Below the pieces are notes generated by a model that had not been told where the DNA came from, searched no databases, and saw nothing but the letters and a program-made list of their open reading frames with translations. Source: Solenopsis invicta (Eukaryota > Arthropoda > Insecta > Hymenoptera > Formicidae). Taken from it: a stretch of DNA of 64,000 nucleotides. Position numbers and translations under genes: made by a program. This document shows, one piece after another, positions 25,416 to 38,199 of this stretch (position 1 is its first letter; each line of letters opens with the position of its first letter). The DNA is taken from contig NC_052668.1 of assembly GCF_016802725.1 (NCBI RefSeq), positions 19,276,501 through 19,340,500 on the forward strand, in the 5' to 3' direction.

Positions 25416-26191
25416 ATACATTACTGCAATGGAATGTTATTTTAGAATGTCCACTCGTTTCAAAACAGCCACGAACAATTTCTTACATCGATTTTTCCCA
25501 ATTTACTTTTGAAGACGTAATAGACTTAAATTGTCTCTTATATATACCAAGCAAGCTTCATGTCAAGAATCAGTATTCATTCCGGTTGATTGCAACAATT
25601 TGGCATATTGCAAAATAACTTGTTAGATCCATTAGCAATGCTCGAGCAACTTGTTACGTAATAATTTTTTATAAATCTAGCTTCTTAATACAAAAATAAT
25701 AAATAGGTAGAGATGTAGATATGAAGAACATTGCTATTTTTTTTGTCTTGAATCGCAACGCGCTATACTTAATTTTTAACATTAGTCATTAACTAATTTA
25801 ACTAATCTGTTTAAAATTTGTTTCTCTTAACTAATTTATGAAATTTTATGAAATTTTGTGGAATTTAGCATTTAATGATAGAACTAAGGAAATAAATATA
25901 AACTTAAAATCATTATAAACGCGCACAAGTTTTTATTTGCGCGCGTAGAAATGTATTCCATTTTTTCATATAATAGAACAAAATAAGCGCGCGCTATAGA
26001 GCTTCTAATGATGAATGTATATTATATTATATTTAAATAAATATAAAAAAATTAAAAAGTTAATCAAGTTCAGAAAAATTTTACATAAATTAATAAAAAC
26101 AATTTTTTTAATTTTTTTATTATTATCGATTTAACATAACCTTTTCATATGTATGTATGTAATACAGTTATAATAATTAAGTAAACTAAAG

Positions 26192-26192
<1 letters not shown>

Positions 26193-26254
<62 letters not shown>
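26193..26254. repeat. TG microsatellite
   Basis: An uninterrupted TG dinucleotide run of about 60 nt. Confidence 0.95.
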
Positions 26255-26259
<5 letters not shown>

Positions 26260-26839
26260 CTAAATATACTAAATTAAAAATGGGAAAAAATGTCCATGTA
26301 ATTAGTAGATTTATTATGTAGATTTATTATAAAAAATATATATTTAGTTAAAAGTATAAATATTTTAATAAATTGGTAAATAGATATGGTAATTGGTGCA
26401 CACGAATAAAAAAAAATTTTTTAATTTTATAAAAAGTGTATAAATTTTTTTACATTTTTTATATTATATAAATTTGTACTCATTTCTTTTATACTTTACT
26501 TGTTTGTATCATTCCTATTATTTTTATTTTATCTCCCCTTTTTAAATTTAAGTCATCATAATCTTCTGTATTGAAGTTTGATACGTGAACTTCCGTGTTT
26601 AGAAGGGATGTGTGCTTGTATACTTATAGATAGTTTAATATTTACTTTTTCTTTAATTTAATTAAAAATTGTTCAGTGTTGTATTTTATTATAATTATTT
26701 AATATTTCGTGCAGTTAAATATTCTACAGAATTCTTTTTATACTTTGCAATCGGGACAACAACGTGCAATAAAAACATCGATATAATTTTCTATTCTGTA
26801 AAATCACAAGTGTAATCTTGTAATTATAGTGATTTCAAA

Positions 26840-26861
26840 ATTACAAGTAATTACTTGTAAT
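26840..26861. repeat. Perfect 22-bp palindrome
   Basis: A self-complementary sequence with half-site ATTACAAGTAA, directly abutting a 27-nt direct repeat (26861-26887). It could be a binding site for a dimeric factor or the tip of a foldback. Confidence 0.6.
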
Positions 26862-26887
26862 ATTACAGTATACCTGGAGTCTATCTT
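26861..26887. repeat. Direct repeat, copy 1
   Basis: TATTACAGTATACCTGGAGT plus seven further bases, matched with a single difference at 27551-27577. The two copies lie 690 bp apart in the same orientation. Confidence 0.75.
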
Positions 26888-27161
26888 TAAAGATTTTGCT
26901 TGCGATATAAAATGATGTCATTTAAAGTTGAATTTGTGACACATAAGATGCATTTCACCTAACGTTAGCAGCAATCGCGAGCATTATTTATCCTTGTTTA
27001 ATATTTAACAAACAACAAGGATGGTATGATTCCATGAACGTTGCGAGCGTTTAGTAAGCGGAACACGCTCATAAGCATATAAGATAAAAATCGTAATGCA
27101 ATGCATAATTTTGTAAATCTCATATCTCTAATATTATAAACATTTTGTTTCTCTTTATTCT

Positions 27162-27192
<31 letters not shown>

Positions 27193-27428
27193 TTTTACAC
27201 AAAGATCAGCTTATCTTCGATAATAACAAGCTAATGGGTTATCGAATCAAATTTTATTTGACTCATCACTAATTTATCTTTTGTTTTGTTTTGTAATATT
27301 GTGTAATAATTCAAATCTATGACGGAGTTTTTCAACTACCAACTTTGAAATGTATGTACTATATTAATAACGTACCATTTTCCATTTAAATATATTTCCT
27401 TTGATTGCTTTTGTCTAAAGAAGAAAAA

Positions 27429-27456
27429 AAAATCAATGGTAAGAACCATTGATTTT
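27429..27456. repeat. Perfect 12-bp stem hairpin
   Basis: AAAATCAATGGT, a 4-nt loop AAGA, then the exact complement. Noncoding context about 460 bp upstream of the ACE-like coding start. Confidence 0.6.
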
Positions 27457-27550
27457 CAACGCTTTACTTTTCGTAGAATTTACGCGCGCATCGAACGAGT
27501 CGTCCTGACCAATGGCAACACGGATGACTAATTCATTCGCAGCGCAATGA

Positions 27551-27577
27551 TATTACAGTATACCTGGAGTATATCTT
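27551..27577. repeat. Direct repeat, copy 2
   Basis: Second copy of the 27-nt unit at 26861-26887, with one mismatch. It lies about 330 bp upstream of the exon that carries the ACE-like start codon. Confidence 0.75.
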
Positions 27578-27911
27578 GCACTATAAATTTCTTGTGTATT
27601 TCCTAAACCACCAATGTATCATTTATGATTACTAGAACAAATCGATGACAGGACATATAATATAAACGCATAATAAATTAGTGTTCTTCCTGTATTTAAT
27701 TTAAATAGAACTAAATCTCGGAATTGTATTTTATTATCGGATAAAGGCGCGATCTTAATATACGTATGTAATTTATTATGCCGAATATTCTTATTAATAG
27801 TCGACGAGACAATCCTAAACTTAGGATTTCCTACTATAACTTCTATGTGTACTCACTTCAGAATTTAAAATATCAAATGTAAACGTAATATTTTATTTGT
27901 AGATTAAAGAG

Positions 27912-30900
27912 ATGCTGCCGAAGTGGAGTTGGATCGTCCTTAATCTTATTGTCTATGTAAGCACTGCCCCACATAAGAAAGCTCTTCTGGAGGACGAAGC
28001 TAAAGCTAAAGCTTTCTTCGAACTAACCGAGTTAGATTATGAAGATGCGTGTTACAACATTGCCAACGTTCAATGGTTATTTATCATGTCACCGTCCAAC
28101 GAAACCTTATTATCATGGGTAAATTTATTATTTAAATTACTCCTTGATACTTAAAATATACTTCCTTTCTTATAAATTAAACATTTTGCCTCATTATATT
28201 TTAGGAGATACAACAATATAACTATACAGAATTTATGAAAATGCAAAAGAGCGAAGTAATTAATAAAATAAAAAATACGAAAGAACAGCTGGATCCATCT
28301 CTTCAATATAAATATGATGTGATTGAGAAACCTGGTGACACATTACTGAGTGACGAAGATTGGAAGAAGGTAAGAGATTCTATTTAATTAAGCTTATATT
28401 AAGCAAGTTTAATTTAAAATTATTTTATAACTATTTTATTTTACAGTTTATACATTTTGCTGGCTCTGTGGAATTACGGCGATCAATTATTAGTCACGTG
28501 AATAAGTCATACAATTATTCACGGGAAGGTATATTTTTATTATATTAATCCCATATAAAATGTAAAAAGAAAAAAAATTTTATCAAAACAAATATACTAT
28601 ATTGGGAAAGATTCAATATAGTAATTTGTAAACTGTATATTGCAACTATTAATTGGTAATAATATGACTTTAGATGTAGAATATTTGCTCTCTCATAGTG
28701 GAAAATTAAAAGATAAGCAAGCTGCTTGGAACGCTTGGTATCGCCAATTTATACCATTAGTGACAAATTATTCAAATAATTTGCTACTCGTTGCTGAAGC
28801 CGCAAAACAAAATGGTCAGTATAAAAAAAAAAAAAACGTTGATAATTTGTTTATGTAAAATGCAAATTATAAGTGTGCACGTTAAGTTTTTAATGAACGT
28901 AACGTTTAAACATACAATGGTAGATGCCAAGGATGTTAAGGACTATTGGGAAATGCTGTCAGGATATTCTGACGGATATGACAAAATGAACAGTGAATGG
29001 AGTCGGATTAATAATCTTTACAAGAAGATTGTGAAATTTATCGGTACTAATTTGGCTCAAAAATACAATATCACTATAAACGATACAATTCCAGCTTATT
29101 TACTTGGTAAGATAGCAACAATATACGTGAAAACAGCAAAATGATTAATAGCTCAGTTAATTTTCATAATTTTCATTTTTGTATCCTACTTTCATATTAT
29201 GTAATTTAAATTTATTGATTTTATTCGAAAGGCAGCCTACAAGGATACGACTGGACAGATTTATCGTCAGACGTCTTGCCTTATTCAGAGTTAATTTATG
29301 ATATAAAAAAAAATCTCTGGAAAAAGGTAGAGATTATTCCTGTTAAACTCACTGCGATGATATAATCACATTTTTGTAATAATACATAACATTTTTTGTT
29401 AAATTCTGTAGAAATATGTTGGAAGATCTTTGTACAAGACTGCATCCAATTTGGGTTCAATATTACTGAAACAAGTTCCGCAGGCAGAATTTTGGGATGA
29501 AAGTGAATTTAACCAATCGTGTCCATCTAGATTGTTAAACTTCTGTAGAGATGGCACAATGAGGCATGTATATTGAAATCGATAATTTTCAACATTTCTG
29601 ATTCGCCTATATAACTATCTAATATAACTGATATTTTTTATAAATTTTGATTACTGCACCAAATTAAAATTGCTATAAAATAATTAGCAGAAAATGATTT
29701 TAAGAAAAATATTCATATAATACCTCAAAAACTCAAAATAATAAATTGCAAGTTAGTTGATATTTTTTAGCCCTAATTTTGACATAGATTTGGTTAAAAT
29801 TTTTTTATTTCAAAATATATGTAATTATAATTGTTTTTATTTGTTTACTCGCTGGCTCAATTTTTCTTTTTTTTTCTCCCCCCCCCCGCCCTTTTTTTAT
29901 TGGTGCAGTGACTTTAATAATATTTTTCTATATTGAAATATTATTTTAGAGTTTCTACTTGTTCCAAAGCCACAATGAGCAATTTCCTGACAGCGTATGA
30001 AGATGTTGGAAAAGTATTATTTAATCAAATAGCTATAGAAAATACTCCCGTTCTCGATACAGTTAACAGATATTCGGGTAAGTACTCGATTTACTAAATA
30101 CACGTAGTTGTTTTTTATAAAGTGTTAGAACAACACTTCATTACAGATATTTGATTTTATAGGATTAGAAGAAGGTATATCGACGATATTTGGAATATTA
30201 TCGGGAAGTCCTGCGTGGCTCAATCATACTGGTTTAATGAATAGTACTGAAGATAATGAGGAACGAATGATCGTATCTTTAATGATAACCGCTCTGAATG
30301 TACTTCCGCGATTAGCATATTATTACGCTGCCGATTTATGGAGATTAAACGCGATTCAAGAGAATATCATTGATCCAACTGATTTAGTAACATCTTGGTG
30401 GACGTATAGGTATTATAAACACTTATTAAAAATCGATATAGTTTGTATAACTGATATTTAAAGTTTTAATTATGTATGCCAGGGAAGAGTATGAAGGTAT
30501 CTCTTCTGTTGATACGGATATTCCAACCTTCATGGACGACAGTTATATTATTAGAAATAAACCATATCTTCCGTAAGTAATGTTTTGAAATATATAAATT
30601 ATCTCATCTATCAATCTGTCATACAACGATAATGAAAAATATTTTATCAATGCAGTAAAATTCTTGGCACACTGCTAGCTTTTCAATTATACGAATATAA
30701 TTTGGATTCGACCGAAGTCAGATACAACGATATCGATGGAAAAGTAATGACTAACGATGTAATGTGAGTATAACATGAAAATACCAATGTACACATACAT
30801 GTGTTCTAACTATATTTCTAGAAAGAAATTTTTCACAACAAACTTTTATGAATTTTTTTATATTTATATACAGAAAAATGATTCAGCACAGTGGAGCCCG

Positions 30901-31462
30901 CGAATGGCAAGACCTTCTTAATACATTCGTCAATATGGACGATATATCTGTGAATTCGCTTATACTGTATTTTTCACCGCTAGAGGAATTTATTGAAGAA
31001 AATGAGGAGATCTTTAAATATAAATCTGGTGCGACTGCTGATACAGAGCTTGACGAATTGGAGAAACATGTGTTGCGAGAAATCAATACTCCTACTACAA
31101 TGCCTCCGCCTACCACACGCAGAATAACAACAAAAGCGACGTCATACAAGACAAACAGTGACGCGAAAAATATGCAACCAAAAGTAGGAAAATCTTTAGA
31201 ATCTAAATCGTCCATATATGTGGAAGATAAGCCGAAAAATTCGGAATCCGACTTATCAACTCAAGTTTCCTTTGACAAATCTTCAACAGCGAAGCCTGAT
31301 ATTTTGAACGAAGACACAGAAAATGATACATTAAAGATTAGTACTAGTAAAGCAGTATGGGCTATAAGCGCGGTTCTCATTGCGATAATAGTCATCTGTA
31401 TCATTGCGATTTTCGGAAGACGAAGATGTCGTAAAACGCCAAAAAATAGACGATACGTTTAG
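27912..31462 (+). CDS. Membrane-anchored, catalytically inactive ACE-like protein
   Basis: Peptidase family M2 (angiotensin-converting enzyme) relative. Exons: 27912-28118, 28205-28369, 28447-28528, 28674-28814, 28924-29106, 29232-29326, 29412-29563, 29950-30077, 30163-30409, 30483-30572, 30656-30763 and 30874-31462, giving 728 residues. A signal peptide (about 1-19) precedes the ACE-fold ectodomain (about 25-600). A Thr/Ser/Pro-rich stalk, one transmembrane helix (about 693-714, AVWAISAVLIAIIVICI) and a basic tail follow. Where active enzymes have HEMGH this protein has EDVGK (359-363), so both zinc-binding His and the catalytic Glu are replaced; only the third-ligand Glu (about 388, LEEGI) remains. 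The substrate-pocket KYHI/NVPY region reads SYII/NKPY. It cannot be a normal dipeptidyl carboxypeptidase and resembles the inactive, anchored Ance-3 type of flies (family knowledge, exact orthology unproven). The intron after 29563 uses a GC donor. Confidence 0.85.
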
Positions 31463-33840
31463 CAATATAAACTTTTGTCACTAAACATATTTATTTCTCG
31501 TATTTAGACGTTAAGAGAATTCTGATCATGTAACTTATTATCGCAACAATGTCTCATTAAGGGACTCATTTTCTAATTTGGAGTATTCGATATCATGCAT
31601 TCCTTAGCAATGTTTCTTGTACATCACGTATATTTTTTTGGACATCACTAATGGTCAATTAGCTCAATCACGTTTGCCTTGTATCTCTACCTCCAAATCT
31701 TATTCAGGAATGAACTTTTGGCTACGTTTTGGATGTTACAAAAGTCCTGATACTAGATAGATCTCTCGATCGACATTTATGCATTATCCTATATCGTATA
31801 TTTATATCTATATCGTATAGTTACAACAATAAGAATAATATTAGGCACAAAGAATTCGAAACGAATGTGAAATAAAATATAGCAATTTTTACATATCTAT
31901 AATATACTCTTATAATAACTTCAATATATATACAAAATATGATTATTGAATTATTGTATACATATTTATGTACAGGTATTCTTTTATTTACATTTACTAT
32001 CTCAATTTGCAAATTTTCAGATTTTCTTCCGGTATTTTAAAAATTAATTAGTAAATTATAATGAAGATGATTAAGTGACCAGTGATTTAAATTAAATATT
32101 AATTTTATAATATTAAATATTGTAAGTTATATTTTCAATAGAAAATAATATTGGTTTTTAATCACTTGTTAAAGTTTATTTGTGTTTGAGCTAAATATCA
32201 ATTTTACAATAGCAAATATTATATTAAGATAATCTTTTAAAAAAATGTTATTATTTCTTAAATAGAGGTATCTGTAATCGTTTTTAGTGATAAAGTATTT
32301 TGTATAAAAAAATTTTTTTTAAATATGAAATATCAATGTCATTTGATTTACGATTTTGGAATGTAATCTCGTCAAATAGAAGAATATCTGTATATGTACG
32401 TTTTCTTAGTATAATTCCTTTGATTTATGATGCCAAACCTATACCTCGGTGAGTTTATTGCTCCCTTCATATTATGATTATAGTAAAGAAAATTGTGTAT
32501 ATAATCAATAGTTACAAAGAGACATCTAAGAAAAAAGAGTGTAGATGATTAAGGACATAGAGTTTATACATAAGAATGATTGAACATTTCAGCGTACTTA
32601 GCATAAGTTGACTATTTTTCTATAAATATTTAGTACTATGTCTTCGAGTATTGTGCTTGTGCGTTATTTATACCATTATGAAAATTTATATTTTTGTATA
32701 AAGATATCTTGTATATTAGTCTTGTATACATTTGTTCGCTAGAACAATAAAATATTTTAGATGTAGTTAAAAAATTATTTGATAATCTATGGCAATCTAT
32801 GCGATTGTGTCAAACAAATCGCGTAGTTTCGCTTGTAATTTCTTGAAATTGTATATACACAATTGTAAGATTTGTATGCTGTATATATCTATATATAAGT
32901 AGTACAGCGTGAAAAACACTGTACCTATTAAAGAAATAAACATTGTATCTATTAATTAAACAGCATTTCGCCATCAAAATAAAATGATAATTGTGTCTAC
33001 TTTATACCTATGTTAAACGAATCTTTTTTTAACTTTCTTAACTTTTTTTCTTTTTTATCACAATGTGAGCAATTACGTTTCTACAAGAATTAAATAAAAT
33101 AGGAAATATAAATACATATATCATAATTCATCAGTACCATTGTCGACAGGGCCAAAAATGTTGAATAAGTGGAAAAAATCATTGAATAAATTTCGAATTT
33201 TCTACCTCGGATTGTATCCTACAGAATAAACTAGCAAAAACTAAAAATGACTAACATTAAAATATATTTACAAAAGGATATCTTTTTTTCTTTAATTAAT
33301 CATTCGTAATTTAATTATTAAATTATTAATCGCTATGGTTTAGAGAAAAGTAAAACTCACCATAATAGCAAAAAACTAACAATAATGAAACCTTATAATA
33401 AAATCTTTTTAAATGCAAATATGTGAAAAACTTTTTTTTAACAAACTTTGGTTATATAAATATTACTAAGATTTACATTAATTTTTAGTTTAATGAGAAA
33501 AACAATAGTAGTAGAATGAAAATGTTTATCAGTAGATCTATTTCGCGTTTACTATTCAACATTTTGTAATAAAAAGCTAATTTATTTACTACGTCGAATC
33601 CTAATTCTATTATAGATTTTATTTTGGACAGTTTAAATTGGAAAACACTTTCTCGATTGATTCGTTTAATGAACAAGACTCTCTTATTGTTTTCTATTTG
33701 ATCCTCTTTAATAAAAAAAATCAATTTTGCAAAAAAATATCATCTTTTACTATTAGCTTTAAGGACTTGATTTAAAAATATAAAATTTTGCCAATCTTAA
33801 CTGTCGCATGTAAGTGCAAGAAAAGCCGACTTATCAATTC
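31463..33840 (+). other. 3' UTR and downstream AT-rich DNA of ACE-like gene
   Basis: No coding frame of interest. Candidate poly(A) signals AATAAA lie at 32747-32752 and 32935-32940, which would give a 3' UTR of about 1.3-1.5 kb. The remainder is AT-rich and featureless. Confidence 0.45.
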
Positions 33841-34650
33841 TAGATGGACAATCGTTTTCACGTTTCTTCCTTCGTGGGCGCACGAAGGAAGCTAGAGAGG
33901 CTCGGGGCGAAAAGAGGGATCATCCCCTTTTCGCAGAGGCATGCGCGGTCGCGGTCGCACGAGGGTGTCGTGACCAGGGAGGGGTTCTGGCTTCGATTCC
34001 AGTGACTCGGAATATACATTTACGAAAGTGTGCCTCGTCTCGAGATCCGATAATCTGCCAGACGCGCTAACGCGCGACGTACGCTGCTGTCGATCGAATC
34101 AAATCATTGTTCAACGAAGGAGCCAACGAGCCGCGATGTCCTAAACGTACGCGTCGATTGTGCAAGCGGCACATCAGCTGCTCCCTTCGTCATGAACGTG
34201 AGTATGTTGGTAGCTTCTAATATCGACTGGTTTTCAGTCTCTGCCAGGCGGAGGCAAAGCGAGGCGAGCGTACGTGGGCGTTTCTGCGTTCTCTCTCTTG
34301 CGTCTTTTTCGCGCGAAATCGCGATTTCGCGCGTCGTTGCCGCGAGAACCATGCGATTTCGCGTATCGAATCATCCTTCTCTCTTTCTTCCCCTTTCGCG
34401 CTTTCAAGAATCATCGAGAGATGTGCGAGAGTGATACGTCATTGACCTCGAAAGTCCTCTGTAAAATCGATGAGGAGATACCCTTTAAACCGGCGGCCAG
34501 GCGGCGGTGGATGAGACTCTTTATTCAATCTTTGAGAACCCACTGCGACGCGTCGAGCAACCGCGTCGAAAAATCTTGCGACGTATCATGCAAGCGGAAA
34601 GGCAGGGAAAACGATTCGATTCTCGTATAGCCGCAGCTCCGACTGTTTTT
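33840..34650. promoter_or_regulatory. CpG-rich island 1 upstream of RUSC gene
   Basis: An abrupt GC- and CpG-rich stretch (many TCGCG and CGCGA words) within AT-rich DNA. Open frames here overlap on both strands and look like CpG-rich noncoding sequence, not protein. It is probably a promoter and/or noncoding first exon. The twin hairpins at 33866-33934 mark its left edge. Confidence 0.4.
33866..33934. repeat. Two adjacent GC-rich hairpins
   Basis: Hairpin 1: CTTCCTTCGTG, loop GGCG, then the exact complement (33866-33891). Hairpin 2: GCGAAAAGAGGGAT pairs with ATCCCCTTTTCGC with one bulge (33907-33934). The pair lies at the edge of a CpG island, with AT-rich DNA on the left. It could be a structured noncoding RNA, part of a 5' UTR, or a repeat end. 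Confidence 0.6.
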
Positions 34651-37600
34651 CTCAACGAAAATAAAATATCGATTTTCTTCTAGACGATTCTAAATTCGAA
34701 AACGTTCACTCGCACGGAATTTAATTTGGTGTAACATAACAATTGCATAAATTATTACCTTACCATTTCTTCCTATTTCCATTTCCGAGCCATAAATCTT
34801 TGTAACGATTACCAAATCAAATGTTTTATACACATCTAAGCTTCTGATTCAAGTTCAAAGACGAGTTCTCTTATATTTCTTCGGATGACTCTGTCGTCTT
34901 GTAAAAGATGCTTTCCTGAAATTTCAGTTTCTTTGTAAAATAGATCAGTTTGAAAGAATTGGTTCCAATTTCTTTATCTAATACCTAGTTAGAAATATAT
35001 CCTCAAAAAGAAGTCGTTTCAATGGCGATTAGTCAAAATTTCTGTTGATTTCAATAGATTTTTTTTTTAATTACAATTTCGATTAATTTTCAAGTTGAAA
35101 ATAAATTCTTGAATCAATCTTTCAAAACGATGGTGGAGAGTTATTGACAAGATTTATATATCACATATACACACTAAAAATATCGAAAAAATATGTCACT
35201 CTCCTGTTACACTCCTATATACGCAACTTTTTGTAATTTGAAAAGGTCAAAGTTTCGATGCAAGTTTCGACAACATTCCAATATTTGTTGTCTTGACAAC
35301 AATGACATCAAAACGACATTCTTTCGAATGATTATTTCGGACTGACAATGAGTAGCATTACGAAGAGACAGACAAATCATTATTACACGTTAATTTATAG
35401 TCACAAGGATTCCGAAGCCAGTGCCGCGCTCATATACAAGCTGATCGTGATCGCAGCATCTAAAAATATCGGTCCCACGGAGAGTTTGGATTTAAAAATG
35501 CATCGAGATGTATCGCGTCTCACCGTGCTTCCAGACAGCGGCAGCTATCGACCATCCGCGGGTTCCGACACTGTAATGATTAAAGTCACACTTTTAATAA
35601 CAAAGACCGTTTGCATTAATGTAGCTTCATTTTAAAATTTAAATCCTCGTTATACACGACTCGACACGAATGATCAAGTACATTTCTTTTCTTTGAAAAT
35701 CTAAGAGCATTGCAATTAGTTATTTATGGATAATTTTGATTTTAAATTTAGTTTTTGGACTTCAAACCGATTTTTAAAAATATTTTTTAATAGTTAGAAT
35801 CTTGAGAAAAACGGCGCGGACTAAGTAAAACTGAAAATCAGTTTAAAATAGAATATATTCCATTTAAACAATCGATTTCTCTGAATTTCTTCAGAAAAGA
35901 ATGAATTAAATTTTATTTAGGCCGCAGACGAGGATTTACCGGTGTCGCGAACGACACCCTTGTGTTTCGTGCCTTTTCGTACATTTCTATCGTAAGGAAA
36001 GGCGTTAATTTATCGTATCAATGAGCACGATGTAGATAGAAGCGGTTTGCGATAACACGTCGCATTTTATTAAAATATTTACGTGCCTGGTCGGGTCGTG
36101 TTCAAGAAGCTAGGCAACGACTTCCTGTTTAGCACCTTTAATCGCTATACGTTCCATTGTCCCTACTTGCAGCGTCATCATTAACGTCATTCACGCGGCT
36201 AACGTACCGGACGAAGTTATGGAAGCTTGTGACGTAAAATACTTTATACGCCGATTATCATCGAGCAAAGTCGTCTGAAAACGATCGTCGTTTCCCTGCT
36301 TGGATCCTGTCGACCGGGCGAACAGGTTTGCACTTCCTTTCATAACTTTTGTCATCTCGCTGCTTAATTATAATATTCCTCTCTATCATCTCAATGATTT
36401 GTTCATTTGAAAGATTAAAGCGCAATCGACGTGTAGGTAAAATTACCCTAGTCAATGTAAAATCTAAACAATTCTGTGCAATATATTTAAGTTCCATTTA
36501 TGGAGAAACGTGTGAGACAAATAAATGATTACTTTCAGGTGTCATTGACGGACGTCGTCTGATCTTTACGCAAATCAGATTGGTAAGTCAGACACTCTTA
36601 TTTATCAGCAGATGTCAATAGATTTTGCGCGCGACAAGAAAACCTGGAACGCGCAGATCAATTAATTTGCAAGAGATGTGTGATATATCGCAAGCACCGT
36701 GATTTTTTTTGAGTCACAGAGTGCAATACGCAATTGGATTTTTAATCGCAAAATTGCCTGCGATTTGTAATTTTATATGACTGCTATTTATTTCTCTTTA
36801 AAGTAACTTTTGACAGTTTTATTATGCATTGTGTTTTAAATCGAGTAAAATTTTAAATTACGTGTAACTCAAAATGTTTGCGATATAACACATGATTCAC
36901 GTATATAATACAAAATTATGTACAATTTAAAATATAAGATAAAACTCGCAATGCAATATATATCTTTGTGATTCTTAAAGATAGCAATCGTGATGAACAA
37001 TTTTGTAAATATCTACCTGTAAGCGCGTTATCAGCATTTAATAAATGAACTATACATACGTCAGTGGTGATTCTCGGATATATTTGAATGATTCAATTCT
37101 GCAGTATCTAAAGAGACGATTGTAATTGTGATAAAAATGCTGATGATAAGAAAACATTTGGCAGATTTTATTTTAAATTTACACGTAATCCGTAAAAATT
37201 TAAGAGATTTTCCTACGTCTTGTATTTATTTGGTATCGCTAATGTTAAATCTTCGAACAAGAATTAAGCAGGCACTCGTCGAATAAAGCCTAAATTTCGA
37301 TCGCTTCCTCGACACCGAGGGCGAATAAGGCTTTCAAATAGCGTGTCTTTTCTCCCTGCATTTCCGGGGGGGTATGCAAACGTGATTGAACGCGACGTCG
37401 CGTGCAGATCGTACAAGAACGAGAACACGCTATACTTAAAGAAAACTCGCGTAGTTTTGCTAAAAACATCGTAACAATATCGATAATTTTTCATAAGAAT
37501 TTTTGACGAAATGTAACCTTTTCCCAGGTAAAATGAGCCACAACTACGACTGTTCAAACGTGCATTAAAACACGCGCAAAATTAATTATTTAATATTTAT

Positions 37601-37763
37601 AATATTAAAATTGAAAATTCTGAGTTTTTGGGATTTCTGAATAAGATAGAAAGGTCATTTCAAACAAGAAATTTAAAATTAGCTAATATAACTGCAAGTA
37701 TGCATATTAATATATGAAAGTTTTTTTAAAAATCATAGTACTTTCAAAAAAAAAAAAAATTAC

Positions 37764-37807
<44 letters not shown>

Positions 37808-38199
37808 AAAATATTTTTTACTTAATTTTGTTTTCAATATTTATAATAGTTTTTAAATATAAATTGTTTCATATAAACTCTGTATATACCGCAAAAGGAA
37901 TAATATTTTACAAAACTGTTTTTATATGAAATCATTTGGTGTATTTTAATTTATTAAAATAATATCTACATAATTAATTTTAAAATTATTAAAAAAAGTC
38001 AAAACAATTAGTATTATTTAAGAATACTAATTTATTTAATAATTATCTATACTGTAAAAATTCAAATATTATATTTAAAAAATTTTTAATATTTAAAATA
38101 TGTTTATTTTTATTTAGTGACCTTAAAACATAAAATTTCCAATTTAAATACATATATATGTAATAAATTAAGTGAAAAATTAATTTTACGCGCGTTTTT
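34651..38199. other. AT-rich noncoding interval
   Basis: No supportable gene. A 95-codon open frame at 35348-35635 has no recognisable features. There is a short poly-A run near 37746-37759 and a TA microsatellite at 37769-37802. Probably intergenic or intronic relative to the RUSC gene. Confidence 0.45.
37769..37802. repeat. TA microsatellite
   Basis: An uninterrupted TA run of about 34 nt. Confidence 0.9.

Larger units (their letters stand above)
22420..27900. other. AT-rich noncoding interval with foldback elements
   Basis: No supportable gene. The interval holds several inverted-repeat elements (listed separately), a TG microsatellite and a CT microsatellite near 27168-27186. It is probably intergenic or the first intron of the ACE-like gene. 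Confidence 0.5.

Noticed and set aside
33955..34010. T-arm-like GGTTCTGGCTTCGATTCCAG, possible tRNA
   Set aside because: No matching acceptor stem, D-arm or anticodon arm could be folded around it.
34104..34630. Overlapping open frames on both strands
   Set aside because: Lack of stops is explained by high GC and CpG content; the peptides are compositionally biased and unrecognisable.
35348..35635. 95-codon plus-strand open frame starting MSSITKRQ
   Set aside because: No family features, no convincing splice partners, and surrounded by noncoding AT-rich DNA.
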